From Glandiceps talaboti (taxonomy: Eukaryota; Hemichordata; Enteropneusta; Spengelidae): a DNA stretch of 64,000 bases. The translations under genes and the position numbers were made by a program. Of the stretch, positions 49,606 through 62,443 are shown piece after piece. The DNA lies in NCBI RefSeq assembly GCF_964340395.1, contig NC_135551.1:31334955-31398954 (forward strand). The letters run 5' to 3'. Position 1 is the stretch's first letter. Every line of letters starts with the position of its first letter. Below the pieces are notes generated by a model that saw nothing but the letters and a program-made list of their open reading frames with translations, had not been told where the DNA came from and did no database searches.

Positions 49606-49832
49606 TCTGCTAATACAGGTACGGCTGATTGAATGAAATCTAACTGTACCATCAATTTAGTCGAACTAGTTAACAAAAGGCGATTTGTACACTTTCCCCA
49701 CCGACCCTATATGTGTAAAAATAATAGTCAAAGGGGGACTTCATACTGTACTAACTGAAGGTTTGGAAATTCGAGCCTGGCATCAGTAGCCCTTGATGGA
49801 GGAATGGCGCCATCCCAAAACTGGCATCAAGG

Positions 49833-49929
49833 TTATTTTGGTTTTCTTGAAAGTAATAGAAATACTGGAAATGTTACTAGTAAAGGTGTATCGGCAGGCC
49901 TTGTATTCACTTTGAGGATTCGTATTATC
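49833..49929 (-). CDS. Methyltransferase exon 6 (last)
   Basis: Preceded by CTTCCTTTTCAG. Completes a split Glu codon, then encodes [15 protein letters not shown] and the terminal [16 protein letters not shown] before TAA. Confidence 0.9.
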
Positions 49930-50296
49930 CTGAAAAGGAAGAAGACAATTTTACGTAAGTGAGTGGGGACACAGTCACAATTCACGGCCATGTTGAAACA
50001 CGTGCACCTTACCCCTCATATCATATCCATATCAGCATTGGATAGAGTAAGAGAAGCTGGGATTTAGAAGGTGGAAATCGGTTTGACCTTTGTTTTTGAA
50101 GTAAACCAGTATATAAAGCAACTTCAGAAACCATATTTCTGAGATGAAAAGCAAGAGACCGGACCCAGACCAAGACAGTTTGCCAGAATAACGAGGAAAA
50201 CTTCGACATTTCAAGTTGCAATTGCGATGTGCATCAACAATACCAGAGAATGAAAAACAAATGTTTGAGATTTGAAAGAATTGCCAACATTTGCAG

Positions 50297-50360
<64 letters not shown>

Positions 50361-51081
50361 CTCCTTTTTGAAACCAACCTCCGATGAGTAATATGAAATA
50401 AAAAGGGTTACTGTCACTCAAATTTGGATTCAAACTGTCCAACTGACGAAACAGAAAAAAATAAAACACTTACTCCTCTTGTAGACTGCTTAAAATAGTG
50501 TCTGTGCCTGTTGGGTTGTCCCTCAAACATTTTGTGTATGAAGATGTGGTCTTTAGGTATCCAATAAAATCTTCAACTGTGTACTCCATTCGTATCGACA
50601 AGTTGTCAACCCTATAAAAATATAAGTAGTTATAGAAACCAACAGACGATGTACAATTTACTCTAAAAACAACCCAAGAACACACCAAAGGACGTGTCTG
50701 CCTGATTTGACAGACATTTTTGGCGCCAAATTTTTTCAGATACAAATTTCATCAAGGCTTCCACACCCAAACTAAGCATTTGTGAATATTACCTGAGAAA
50801 GTCTTCTTTATAGGGTAGGATTATATCTTGGTAGTGATTGGCAAGTATAAGCCTTTTGTCAACACAGAAATACTTCTTCCAAGTTCTGTAATGTAACTAT
50901 TAAAAAGGAGACATTTACAGTGAGATGTAATTGGAACTATGTTATTAGTCCGTATCAAACGTAACATATAACAAACAGAATGGATTTTTTTAAGTGTATG
51001 CATGTATGTATGTATGTATGTATGTATGTATGTATGTATGTATGTATGTATGTATGTATGTATGTATGTATGTATGTATGT

Positions 51082-51121
<40 letters not shown>

Positions 51122-52593
51122 ATGTATGTATGTATGTATGTATGTATGTATGTATGTATGTATGTATGTATGTATGTATGTATTATACGCTGTAGATGTA
51201 TAGATACAAGTTGTATATACATGTAGATATATTTAGAGAAAGACTGGCAGACAGACAACGTGTAGACTGTTGGAGTGAGAAGGTATCGATAGATGGATTG
51301 AGGACGGCAGATCTATAAATGAAACCGTACCTCCAACTCACATTATATAACAAAGTCTTGAATTGTTGGTTCGATCTTCCGTCCTCTTTCATTATTTGTG
51401 GCAATCCATAACCATAAACTGCAAGACATCCATTTGGCCTTAACACTCTGTCGACTTCTTGGTAAAATCTCTGTAAATCAAACCAGTGAGCTGCCTGTGC
51501 TGCTGTTATCAAATCAACAGCGCCATCATCGACAGGAAGGGAATCAGCTGAACCAGCTCTGACATGACACATAATATATAACGTAATTACATTTAGAATA
51601 TTCGGTTAGAATTTCTTTCTTTTTTTAAAAATATACATCCAGATTGTATTTTGTTGACATAAATCAACTGATTACTATGCCACATTGAGAAACGGAAGTA
51701 CACAGTAACTGAAATGACGACGCGACTTTAATAGGTATAAAATCGGGGGGGGGGGGGGATGGGGTGACCGGAACAAAAATGTACAGAAATGATCTCTTTA
51801 GAAGTTGTAATTGTACTATTTCTGTGGGAATTATATAGATAAGTTTTTGTGATGTATGACACAAACAACCATAAACATTTTATTTGTCACTAATAATGCT
51901 CGCACAATGGTAAACATTAACTTTTTAGACCCAAGCAGATTGGCGCAAAGTTGAAAAGTTCTAGAAAAACATGCATGGTCTTTAACTAATGAATAGTGTT
52001 GGTCAGAAAAAAATAAAATGAAGACGATGATTGGTCAAATTAAGCTAACCCAACTGGTTGAGAAGGTGACTATCAGAATCCAAAATTTGACACGAGCTCT
52101 GTACATCTACAGTGTGCAGTAGATTTCTTCACTTCAGATAATTTCCTCGTTTAACTTAAACAAATAAACCCAAAACAAAAAGTAAACCATATTTTAATAA
52201 TAAAATGGTTCGATTTATCAAAATAACGATGGCTATATATATAATAATTATAACTTTCATCACTCTCGTAGTATTCATACCTGTATTTTACGTTGGGATA
52301 GTGGTTATTGACATTTGCTTCCTGCAGTTGTGATTCACTGATTTCTAAACCAACAACTTGGTGGAAATATTCAGCCAGGATTGTTGTACTTTGTCCAGGA
52401 CCACAGCCTACATCGACCGCTAATCTTTGTTTTTCGATAGCACCTTGAATATTGTGAGTCTGAGAAACATTTATACAAGTCAATATACGTCAAAAGTGAG
52501 TCATGAGCTAGTACTGTTAGCATCAGTATATCCTGGAGATCAAAGAAAAATATATGTCCTAGTAAATCAAGCGACCCTAGTTTTAAGTTAATC

Positions 52594-52660
<67 letters not shown>

Positions 52661-52737
52661 GACTGTCTGCCCCCTCTGTCTGTCTCTCTCCGTCTCTCTT
52701 TCTCTCTCTCCCCGCTCTCCCTCTCTCTGTCTCTGTC

Positions 52738-52809
<72 letters not shown>

Positions 52810-53386
52810 CACATATAGTCAAACGGACAAATTCTACCTAAACTCCTGCTAAATCAGACAACTAGCTAAATCTCCTGCTGGGGAAAAGATGAAGAGCGCA
52901 TGTCAGTAGTAATTTATCACATACTGTGATACGGTTACTTTATTCGTGCAGTTTACTACAAACTCAACCCCATAACGACGCGATATCTAACGTCATCACG
53001 TCGACACTCCAATAGCATTAAACTACCACTGTAGTCCATCCATCCATACATCCACCCACAACACCTTCTGATCTATTTTGGCTTTTTCTGATTTTAGGAC
53101 AAATTATATTTTTGACTTGAAAATGACACAGTGCTTCTTACCACACACCTAGCATCCATCCATCCATCCATCAATGCATGCATGCATGCATGCATCCATC
53201 CATCCAGCCATCCTGCAGACATGCAGACATACATGCAGACATACATTCATATATACAGACACACACACACAGACAGACAAACAGACAGACAGACACAGAC
53301 ACAGACGCACGGGTGGGTGGGTGGGTGGGTGGGCGGGCGGACAGACAGACAGACAGACAGGGAGACAGACAGGCGCGCACACACAC

Positions 53387-53439
<53 letters not shown>

Positions 53440-54278
53440 CATTCGTACATGGCGACACATGCGTACATGTTATGGGGCAGAATTAACTCCCCCTGAATAT
53501 AAATCATTAATAAGTCACTGTTTGACGTATTTAAAGTTAGTATCAGATTCAGTGGGGGACAATATGAGGCCACTCTCATTGAGCCTCAGATTCAGCCTCA
53601 TAATGGAAAATCGCGATTTCAGCAAACAAAACCAGTCAAATAGGAAATAATAAGAATAAGGTACAGGGAATGTTTCCCTTTCACACTCACTTGACGGGAG
53701 AGGGAATGTCTCAGCTTGTATGGGAAAAATGACCTGAAAATCAGTGATAAAAGCTCGTCGCCAAGATATAAGCGAGAGGTCAAAGTTCAGCTGATTTGTT
53801 TGTTGGTAGGCACACTATTCCAATGATGTATCTGTATTGTGGCTGTTTAAAACGAATTTAGTCTTATTGTTGAAGTTATACTTTATTTAATATGGGTGTG
53901 AAGGGCGAAATTTCCTGTAGGCCCCATGGTATTATTTCTTGTTTGACGGCTTTTATTGGGTGTCATGGTGATTTCCATATACTAGTATGACACTGAATCA
54001 GCATGAGGTACAATATATGAGACTTGCCGAGTATAATTGTTCTCGAATGTGAATCTGATTCTGAATCTGAGACTAACTTTACACTCGTCATGTCGCTCGG
54101 ATATAGACGCCCCATCAACTGAGAATAGATAACCTCTATAGTCTGTTACCTTATTTATATGTCCCATGAACTTCATAATTTCTGTAGCAACTTCTTTCGG
54201 ATATGACGGTCGGAATCGCTTGTAACCCTTTGCCGTACTTACAGCTTTGTATAAGGTACGTATATTGATAGCAGCCAT
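49833..54278 (-). CDS. Class I SAM-dependent methyltransferase, six exons, 287 aa (TMT1/Crg1-like family)
   Basis: Coding exons joined: 54278-54150, 52459-52281, 51558-51331, 50885-50793, 50611-50474, 49929-49833; total 864 nt including TAA. All introns are GT-AG and the phases agree (0, 2, 2, 2, 2). An in-frame TGA (54320-54318) lies upstream and 54278 is the first ATG. It opens [10 protein letters not shown] with YKRFRPSYP, the usual start of this family. SAM-binding motif I is [10 protein letters not shown] (58-67), strand-2 acidic Glu82 in VVGLEIS, then AGSADSLP (104-111), [13 protein letters not shown] (118-130) and [14 protein letters not shown]. The C-terminus [11 protein letters not shown] is the family's last strand. 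Length fits the usual 260-300. Substrate unknown: fungal and bacterial relatives methylate small carboxylic acids such as trans-aconitate; soluble and cytosolic, with no signal or membrane segment. Orthology to a named animal gene is not claimed. Confidence 0.93.
50298..50358. repeat. (AC)n microsatellite in methyltransferase intron 5
   Basis: 61 bp of AC dinucleotides within the intron 50473-49930. Confidence 0.97.
50474..50611 (-). CDS. Methyltransferase exon 5
   Basis: 138 nt between TTTTTATAG and GA|GTAAGT. Encodes [20 protein letters not shown] and the following helix. Read through, this frame would stop at TAA one base into the intron, so the conserved C-terminus is missed unless the GTAAGT donor is recognised. 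Confidence 0.9.
50793..50885 (-). CDS. Methyltransferase exon 4
   Basis: 93 nt between TTACATTACAG and CAG|GTAATA. Encodes [19 protein letters not shown] and then [12 protein letters not shown], the family's segment between the SAM fold and the C-terminal cap. Confidence 0.92.
50997..51183. repeat. (TGTA)n microsatellite in methyltransferase intron 3
   Basis: About 187 bp with a central (GT)n at 51082-51104, the same architecture as the array at 3067-3226. Confidence 0.97.
51331..51558 (-). CDS. Methyltransferase exon 3
   Basis: 228 nt. Donor AG|GTACGG is chosen over the nearby GTGAGT because only it keeps exon 4 in frame (the other choice meets TGA). Carries [19 protein letters not shown] and [13 protein letters not shown]. 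Confidence 0.92.
52281..52459 (-). CDS. Methyltransferase exon 2 (SAM-binding motif I)
   Basis: 179 nt between GTTTCTCAG and CAG|GTATGA. Contains [10 protein letters not shown] and the following [11 protein letters not shown]. Confidence 0.95.
52594..52809. repeat. (CTGT)n-(CT)n microsatellite in methyltransferase intron 1
   Basis: About 215 bp: CTGT repeats, a CT-rich middle, CTGT again, then (CT)n. Arg-Gln-Thr-Asp frames across it are artefacts. Confidence 0.97.
53145..53438. repeat. Composite tandem repeat in methyltransferase intron 1
   Basis: Successive short blocks: (CATC)n, (ATGC)n, (AGAC)n, (GGGT)n, (GACA)n and (AC)n up to 53438. At least six different tetranucleotide or dinucleotide units lie side by side in under 300 bp. 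Confidence 0.95.
53311..53340 (+). other. Strong G-quadruplex sequence
   Basis: Seven GGG runs separated by single bases (GGGT five times, then GGGC and GGGC), the most stable loop class. On the non-transcribed sense of the host gene it reads as C-rich. Confidence 0.75.
54150..54278 (-). CDS. Methyltransferase exon 1
   Basis: 43 codons from the first ATG to AATAAG|GTAACA, phase 0. Encodes [20 protein letters not shown] and [19 protein letters not shown]. Confidence 0.9.
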
Positions 54279-54307
54279 TTGCAAGTCAATCGTGTATAAT
54301 GTGGTCG

Positions 54308-54320
54308 AGTTCAAAGTTCA
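54308..54320. promoter_or_regulatory. DR1 element upstream of the methyltransferase ATG
   Basis: AGTTCA-A-AGTTCA on plus is two identical half-sites spaced by one base; on the minus strand it contains TGAACTTTG, the HNF4/RXR type. It lies 30 bp above the ATG, and a second TGAACTTTG occurs on the plus strand at about 54341-54349. It may sit in the 5' leader rather than the promoter. Confidence 0.4.
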
Positions 54321-54359
54321 CAGACTCTCATACAGCTTTCGTGAACTTTGTACTGTATA

Positions 54360-54898
54360 TGTAGTATCTAAGGGAGCCTTCAGTAATTCGTGTACAAGGC
54401 CGGGAGGGCCGGGGGGAATGTGACATCCCCGAATCCATTTTCTAAAAAGTGGCCGTCTCTTCTCCAAAGTGCGTTGATCTACCTTTAAGTTTAATCGTTA
54501 ATTTGCATAATTAAGATTTTTCGATAATCAAACAATATCTTAAGTATAAAAGATTCACATTTCATATAGTTTCATATAATTAATTTTCTAATTAAGGGGT
54601 ACATCGTGTGTGTATGACAGCTATAGCTCAGAATCCAACAATTGGGAACAAACATCTATGGTTTCGCCCTTACGGGAGGCATTCCGCGATCCGTTTACAT
54701 CTGGATAAATGTTAGAAGATAACTGTGACTGGGAGAACTCGAAAGACCATTGTGTGTAACCTATATAAGCATAAAGATAGAAAATAACTTAACCAAACGT
54801 TGCTTGTACAATTTCATTTGTCACAGATAATGTATACCGTTTGACTTCAGCGGACACACCCCAGGACACACTCTCATATTATACAACATTGTCAAGTG
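54360..54898. other. No gene seen
   Basis: Region upstream of the methyltransferase; G-rich patch at 54401-54418 (GGGAGGGCCGGGGGG). Presumably part of its promoter. Confidence 0.35.
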
Positions 54899-54999
54899 AT
54901 TCATGAATATTAATTAGTAAACCAAGCGCAGTAAGCAAAAGATCGTCTGTTCTCATCGTTGATGGCGGTCTATAAAATCGGCCTGTCTCTTAAACATGA
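54899..54999 (+). repeat. Direct repeat family e, copy 1
   Basis: AAAAGATCGTCTGTTCTCAT, CGTTGATGGCGG and TATAAAATCGG recur in copy 2 at 55031-55128 with few changes. Contains a TATAAAA element. Confidence 0.85.
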
Positions 55000-55030
55000 C
55001 GATACAGTAATAACTACAAAATTATAATGT

Positions 55031-55128
55031 AATTCATGCATTTCGAGTCACTAAACCCAGTTGACAAAAGATCGTCTGTTTTCATCGTTGATGGCGGTAT
55101 ATAAAATCGGTCTGTCTCTTTTAACATT
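55031..55128 (+). repeat. Direct repeat family e, copy 2
   Basis: Offset about 120 bp from copy 1. A third, diverged copy (TTATTCGTTGGTGGCGGTAT then ATAACAGCGTCTTG) sits at about 55486-55531. Confidence 0.85.
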
Positions 55129-55833
55129 TACGGTACTGCAACACTTTCTCATAACTATTGCCTATATGTGTGGCAAAGGAAGAAGACATCAGTAAAAATC
55201 CATTTGTTAGTTCATTTAATGATAGCGGTCTAATTCGCTACAACAAGCTCTCCCCCCCCACACACACACACACGACAGCCACTCACATATAATATCTAGC
55301 CAAATATAGGACTGAGTAAGCACGAAAACCCATTCTCCGCGTACAGTTTTGGGAGACTTTTCATATCCCTTTGGCTTAGTACAAACTGTAAATGTGTAGA
55401 CAAAACGCTCAAAGACAGCTGTTTCCTCTTTCTTTGCAGTATGATAAAAGTCATCGTTGTTGGAGTACCGTAAACAAACGGTTACATTTTTTTATTCGTT
55501 GGTGGCGGTATATAACAGCGTCTTGTTCATTGTAACATGTTACTTTTTTACGCGGGTGAAACTACTCGATTCAAGTATCATATTTAAGTTGATGCATGCT
55601 TGCAAAGACATTGGAAATCGTTTTGACACAGTTGATGGTTAGTAGAGGGGTGTCGTCGACATTTTACAATGTAGGAGGATACATATACTAAATGATGTCA
55701 TCGAATTATTTATTGATGTTGTTACACTCACTGAATACCAGTATTAATAACAGGTGGTGGTGACCAATTGTACTTGTGTCAGTATATATACAAGTATCTT
55801 GTATACAGCAAACACCTCACCTCCCACAGCATG

Positions 55834-55870
<37 letters not shown>

Positions 55871-56727
55871 ACAACTATAAACGCAACTTGGGCTCCTTTA
55901 ACGTAACAAGTTAAAGTATCTTACAAATTATCACCAAATTCTATATTTTATTTACACAGCATACAGTTATTCTTTTTGATATATGTTTATCTGTGTTTCT
56001 AATAATTTATAACACTATTTTACTGATAATGGTGTGCTCGAAAGGTCTCTTGTCAAAGGTTGGGGTTGTATAAATGATGACATTTATAACAATGAAATTT
56101 GCACTGCCAGTGACGAAGACAATAAAAACATAAAATTACTCACGAGGTCGTGATATTATTTAGTTCGTATCCGTCGTGAGTGGATTTCAGTTTTTTACTG
56201 ACCCATTTCGTTCTGATCAAAAGTTCATGAATATCGTGTCTATCCGCCTTACTTTAGTCTAGTTCCTATACAGTATCTTTATGATTTCTATACCTTCACT
56301 CACATGGTTAGACACACAATTGTACTCCAGACTACCTTAGTTTGACGATAATGACATTCTAAGAACACATTTAGGACATAACATGACTCATAACATAAGG
56401 AAGCAGGATATAAACATTCCGAGGTTAAAGGTCAGATTTTATTTTCCAATTTTGGACATACTTCGAGCCGAATCGTTCAACTGAATCATGTTCGTCATGC
56501 ACGTACATGTGACAGGTAACCCCTAACACCCCATAACCTACATTGTGATTCTGTAAACATTTCACTGATCGTATCGTCATTATGTCCTGAGAAAGCAGCA
56601 ATTCTCCCATTAAGCTTTCCTCAATTAATAAACTAGTTGTCTTGCCATTTCTTGCCCTGATAATGTTGTCCCACCTATTTTAGACAGAGCGTGAATCATA
56701 GTTCCACGCAAAGTCCAAACTAAGAGC
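55129..56727. other. No gene seen; small repeats
   Basis: Holds a diverged third copy of family e near 55486-55531, a C run followed by (AC)n at 55252-55273 and (CAA)n at 55835-55869. No coding exon recognised. Confidence 0.4.
55835..55869. repeat. (CAA)n microsatellite
   Basis: About 12 uninterrupted copies. Confidence 0.95.
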
Positions 56728-56832
56728 AGTTCCTATTAGTACGCATTAGTGTTCAGTGCTACGGAGCGAGGCGACGATTTTGTTTTAGATGAAACGTAGC
56801 AAAAAAGTCACGAACGACTGTCGACAGTCTAG
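56728..56832 (+). repeat. Dispersed repeat family f, copy 4 (fullest)
   Basis: Runs from CAGTTCCTATTAGTACG through TTCAGTGCTACGGAGCGAGG to GAACGACTGTCGACAGTCTA, joining the parts seen separately at 28158-28207 and 28012-28095, so it is the best guide to the intact unit. Confidence 0.75.
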
Positions 56833-56872
56833 TATGGACGTATGCCCGTTACCCTCCCTCCCTCCCCCTCCT

Positions 56873-58358
<1,486 letters not shown>

Positions 58359-58694
58359 TTTTTAACGTTTATAAAGCATGGTTGGATGTGTACATGCAAC
58401 GCGAATCGTTCTAGTTTTTAACGTTTATAAAGCATGGTTGGATGTGTACATGCAACGCGAATCGTTCTAGTTTTTAACGTTTATAAAGCATGGTTGGATG
58501 TGTACATGCAACGCGAATCGTTCTAGTTTTTAACGTTTATAAAGCATGGTTGGATGTGTACATGCAACGCGAATCGTTCTAGTTTTTAACGTTTATAAAG
58601 CATGGTTGGATGTGTACATGCAACGCGAATCGTTCTAGTTTTTAACGTTTATAAAGCATGGTTGGATGTGTACATGCAACGCGAGTCGTTCGAG
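58359..58694. repeat. 56-bp minisatellite, exactly 6 units
   Basis: Units start at 58359, 58415, 58471, 58527, 58583 and 58639 with TTTTTAACGTTTATAAAGCA. The inner units are identical; only the last differs slightly (GCGAGTCGTTCGAG). Confidence 0.97.
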
Positions 58695-59036
58695 CACCAC
58701 CGTTGTTTTTCTAAATACATTTCCACATTATTTAACAGAAGTGCAACCACCTTAACTAGTATAGGCTATGCACGATTTGTACACAATATTACATTTGTAT
58801 TGGTTTTGTTCCCATTAACAAAATACAGAGCAAACACTTTGTCAGGGATGTATGTGCGTGTTTTGTCTATCTCAACATGAAACCTTGTGATCAGTCTCAT
58901 TGATCTTGATACATCTGCAAATTTCAACTAAGGTGAAATCCCAGTATTACATCTCAGATATAAAATTGTTGGGACATAAATTATCAAATGAATTTAAGTT
59001 GTGAATATACAAAATTTCACAGTTCAATTCTACAAC

Positions 59037-59263
59037 ATTGGAGGACTTTGTCTAATTAAAGTTGGAAGACTATGTCTAATTAACGTTGGAGGACTATGTC
59101 TAATTAAAGTTGGAGGACTTTGTCTAATTAAAGTTGGTGGACTTTGTCTAATTAAAGTTGGAAGCCTATGTCTAATTAAGTTGGAAGACTATGTCTAATT
59201 AAAGTTGGAGGACTATGTCTAATTAAATTTGGAGGACTATGTGTAATTAAAGTTGGAGGACTA
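59037..59263. repeat. 24-bp minisatellite, about 9.5 units
   Basis: Unit GTTGGAGGACTTTGTCTAAT plus TAAA, with A/T and G/A variants. Being a multiple of three it translates as Leu-Cys-Leu-Ile-Lys-Val-Gly-Gly repeats; the frame (59001-59198) has no upstream gene context, so not called coding. Confidence 0.93.
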
Positions 59264-59334
59264 AATCTTGAGATCAGACTTGGTGTATCGTCATCGGAAA
59301 TAACAACAAACAAAACTATTCTGTGTCACAGTCA

Positions 59335-59404
59335 CCCCCCCCCCCCACACACACACACCACCACCACCACCACCACCACCACCACCACCACCTCCACCAC
59401 CACC
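59335..59404. repeat. C run, (AC)n and (ACC)n microsatellite
   Basis: Twelve C, then AC repeats, then about 14 ACC triplets. Confidence 0.95.
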
Positions 59405-60817
59405 TTCTCGAGATGCGAGTGAATGATAATATAATATTTGGATGGAAGTTTATTTTGGGATGAATATTCTGAAACTAGAAATGTCATACAAACGCTATTT
59501 TCCATATCATATACATAGTTCTTCTGTGATATATATACTATATACAATCTGAGGAATTTCACACGCTAAATAAGGTTACTGCTATAGTTCACACGTTCAA
59601 CTCTCAATTTGTCACTGAATACGCAAGATGATACATGTATGTGTAACATATACAGAGAACTAATGGAACCGGGACACAAAATGAGAGTATTACTATTAAT
59701 ATAATATTTGAGAGGCAATCAAACTATATGGATCATATGAATCATTCAGAGGGCCAGAGTAATACCTACTACTTAGTAAGTCAAGGAACTGTTGTGTCAC
59801 ATATAACATTTTTTCGCAATTCAGAGCACATATTTCTGCTGAAGCGGTGCGTCTGGGATGGTGCCGTAAAAGAGGGTGTGGTTTACGACGATGCACACAA
59901 CCAGATAGTATAATCAATTGGTTCATCTCATCTTACAGAAAGTCATTTAAATATTTTCAACAATTAATGGAGTGTCTTCAGTGGAAGTGAACAATGTGTG
60001 ATGAAATCATTCCATATATGGAGACCAATACTACAATATTTTGCTTCAAGGAGGAAAACGTACAATATACAGCATTTCATCGAGTACAGACGTGAACCCA
60101 CGTTGCAAAAACCTCTTGTAGCTTTATCATTATCAATGATGTAAATGCAAGATAAAAATGAGATGGCTTCGTAAAAACTAATATAGGCTATCTATTATTT
60201 CCAGACTATCGGAATGGTTTTGTCTTTAATATACTTATGTACTTCCACTTGTTATCATTGTAAAGAAATTACCCTTAAAGGGCAGACATGTCGTAACTTC
60301 ACTGTGTTTATTACAAGATATAACTAAATTACTTTATTGTTGGACAACAAGGAAGGAGGTGCGACATTCAATAGGAACGTGTGATTATTACTTGCTAATT
60401 AAAAGACCATTATGACAGCGTGGTTATAATTTTCAGACACCAGTTGTATAATTAAATCGTATATCATGATTATAGAAGCCATTTATTATACACCGTGACG
60501 GTAAAATATGCATTAAATCCCTATAAAACTATCAAGCTACACACAAACTTTATGAGTTTCAATTGGCAATTTATCAGTGTCATCAAGGCCGTTTGCTTTT
60601 CGTGATTATGCCAAATCAAAAGTTCCGGCTTCTACCATTGACTGTCAACATAGTTTCATACCTCACGAACTTCCACCTGTCTCGCATTTAAATGATTGCT
60701 TTGGCAATATACATACCCGAAAGTGGTAGTTATGCTAACTTGATGTGAAGATCATCAAAATAATATGAATAGATAAGATATGCATGCATCATACAAGGCA
60801 CGTACTCAAACGACCAA

Positions 60818-60822
<5 letters not shown>
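59405..60822. other. No gene seen
   Basis: AT-rich sequence; overlapping frames on both strands at 59696-59926 show no recognisable motif. Confidence 0.4.
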
Positions 60823-60868
<46 letters not shown>

Positions 60869-61570
60869 CGCACGCTCTCAGGCACGCACACACATACATA
60901 CACATGCATAAATACACATACATACATACATACATACATACATACATACATACATACATACATACATACATACATACATACATACATACATACATACATA
61001 CATACACACACACACCTACATACATACATACATACATACATACATACATACATACATACATACATACATACATACATACATACATACATACATACATACA
61101 TACATACACACACACACCTACATACATACATACATACATACATACATACATACATACATACATACATACATACATACATACATACATACACACATACATA
61201 CATACACACGCATACATAAATACATACATACATACATACATACATACATACATACATACATACATACATACACACATACACACACACGCATACATACATA
61301 CATACATACATACATACATACATACATACATACATACATACATACATACACACATACACACACACGCATACATACATACATACATACATACATACATACA
61401 TACATACATACATACATACATACATACATACATACATACATACACACATACATACACACACACGCATACATACATACATACATACATACATACATACATA
61501 CATACATACATACATACATACATACATACATACATACATACATGCATACATACATACATACATACATACA
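60823..61570. repeat. 750-bp (GACA)n-(CATA)n microsatellite
   Basis: GACA to 60867, then CATA repeats punctuated at intervals by (CA)n patches (near 61006, 61104, 61190, 61270, 61350, 61444). The 303-codon minus frame of Met-Tyr-Val-Cys is an artefact. Confidence 0.98.
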
Positions 61571-62443
61571 AATAGATAATTATAAAATGTCGTTCCTGAG
61601 AGATTGGCTGGATGAGAATCGCAAAGTGGTGGTTCTTCCAATTTGATATCTAATAATCACCTGATAACAAAGAGTTTATTGACGGTTGTATGATGCGCCA
61701 CACCATGTTCGTGAGAGATATAGTGGGACGGTGATGAATTCTAGATGACGTACCATGTCATGTCGACTACTTTTAGAGCAGAACACATCTCATTTATTTA
61801 ATAACAAAGACAAGAATATCCTACAAATTACTAAAAGTACTGATAAGCAAATAGCTATTCCATAGTCAGTGAAATCGCCAATGTAAAAACATTCTAAACA
61901 TTCCAAAGTGAAATAAAACACTGGTTACATTGATAACGCAACAATGAAACAATTTTGGGGATATACGATAAACTAAATACAACACAAAACGAAACGGTGT
62001 ATTACACGGTGGATTAGAACTATACGGAAATGATCCTTACCCAAGGACATTTCATTTTGTCAACTGTAAAAACAGAAGAACGTGCATTTCTGCTTAAGTG
62101 TATGTAGGTATTACTGTCGCGTCAATGAGATAACGCTGGACAATGTACTTCCTGTACCAGTAAATTGATAAAACACGTTTAATTAATCTCAGCATAAAGT
62201 AGGTCACAATTTAGACGTATTTGTTAGATTTTAGTTTGTTGTGATATACACAGAAGTAGATAAACAACAACGAAGCAAACATTCCAACTTACTATATCAT
62301 GCAACCACAACTTCCAGCTGTATAAAATCCACGACAATATATGCGAAGAGACCAGCAAACCCCCACATAGTTGTGTTCTAATTTTATTATTAAACACACA
62401 AGTACTGCCGTGTACCCAGATATGACAGTGTTCACGCTGACTA
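61571..62443. other. No gene seen
   Basis: AT-rich spacer between two tandem arrays; nothing recognised. Confidence 0.4.

Noticed and set aside
50470-50476. TAA right after exon 5 as the true stop of the methyltransferase
   Set aside because: A GTAAGT donor overlaps it, and the next exon restores the conserved C-terminal strand in phase.
51331-51345. GTGAGT as the donor of methyltransferase exon 3
   Set aside because: A better consensus than GTACGG, but it would put exon 4 out of frame into a TGA and lose the family motif.
53982-54314. Methyltransferase start at 54314
   Set aside because: That codon is TTG; the first ATG after the upstream in-frame TGA is at 54278 and matches the family's N-terminus.
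59001-59198. 24-bp repeat as a coding repeat protein
   Set aside because: In-frame by length only; no start context, splice sites or flanking coding sequence, and the array breaks frame at a 23-bp unit near 59157.
60730-61641. 303-codon minus-strand frame of Met-Tyr-Val-Cys repeats
   Set aside because: It is the translation of a CATA microsatellite; all frames of a 4-bp repeat without stops stay open. The same applies to the long frames at 3067, 5966, 10378, 13653, 14017, 38151, 49299, 50997, 52594, 53145 and 56874.
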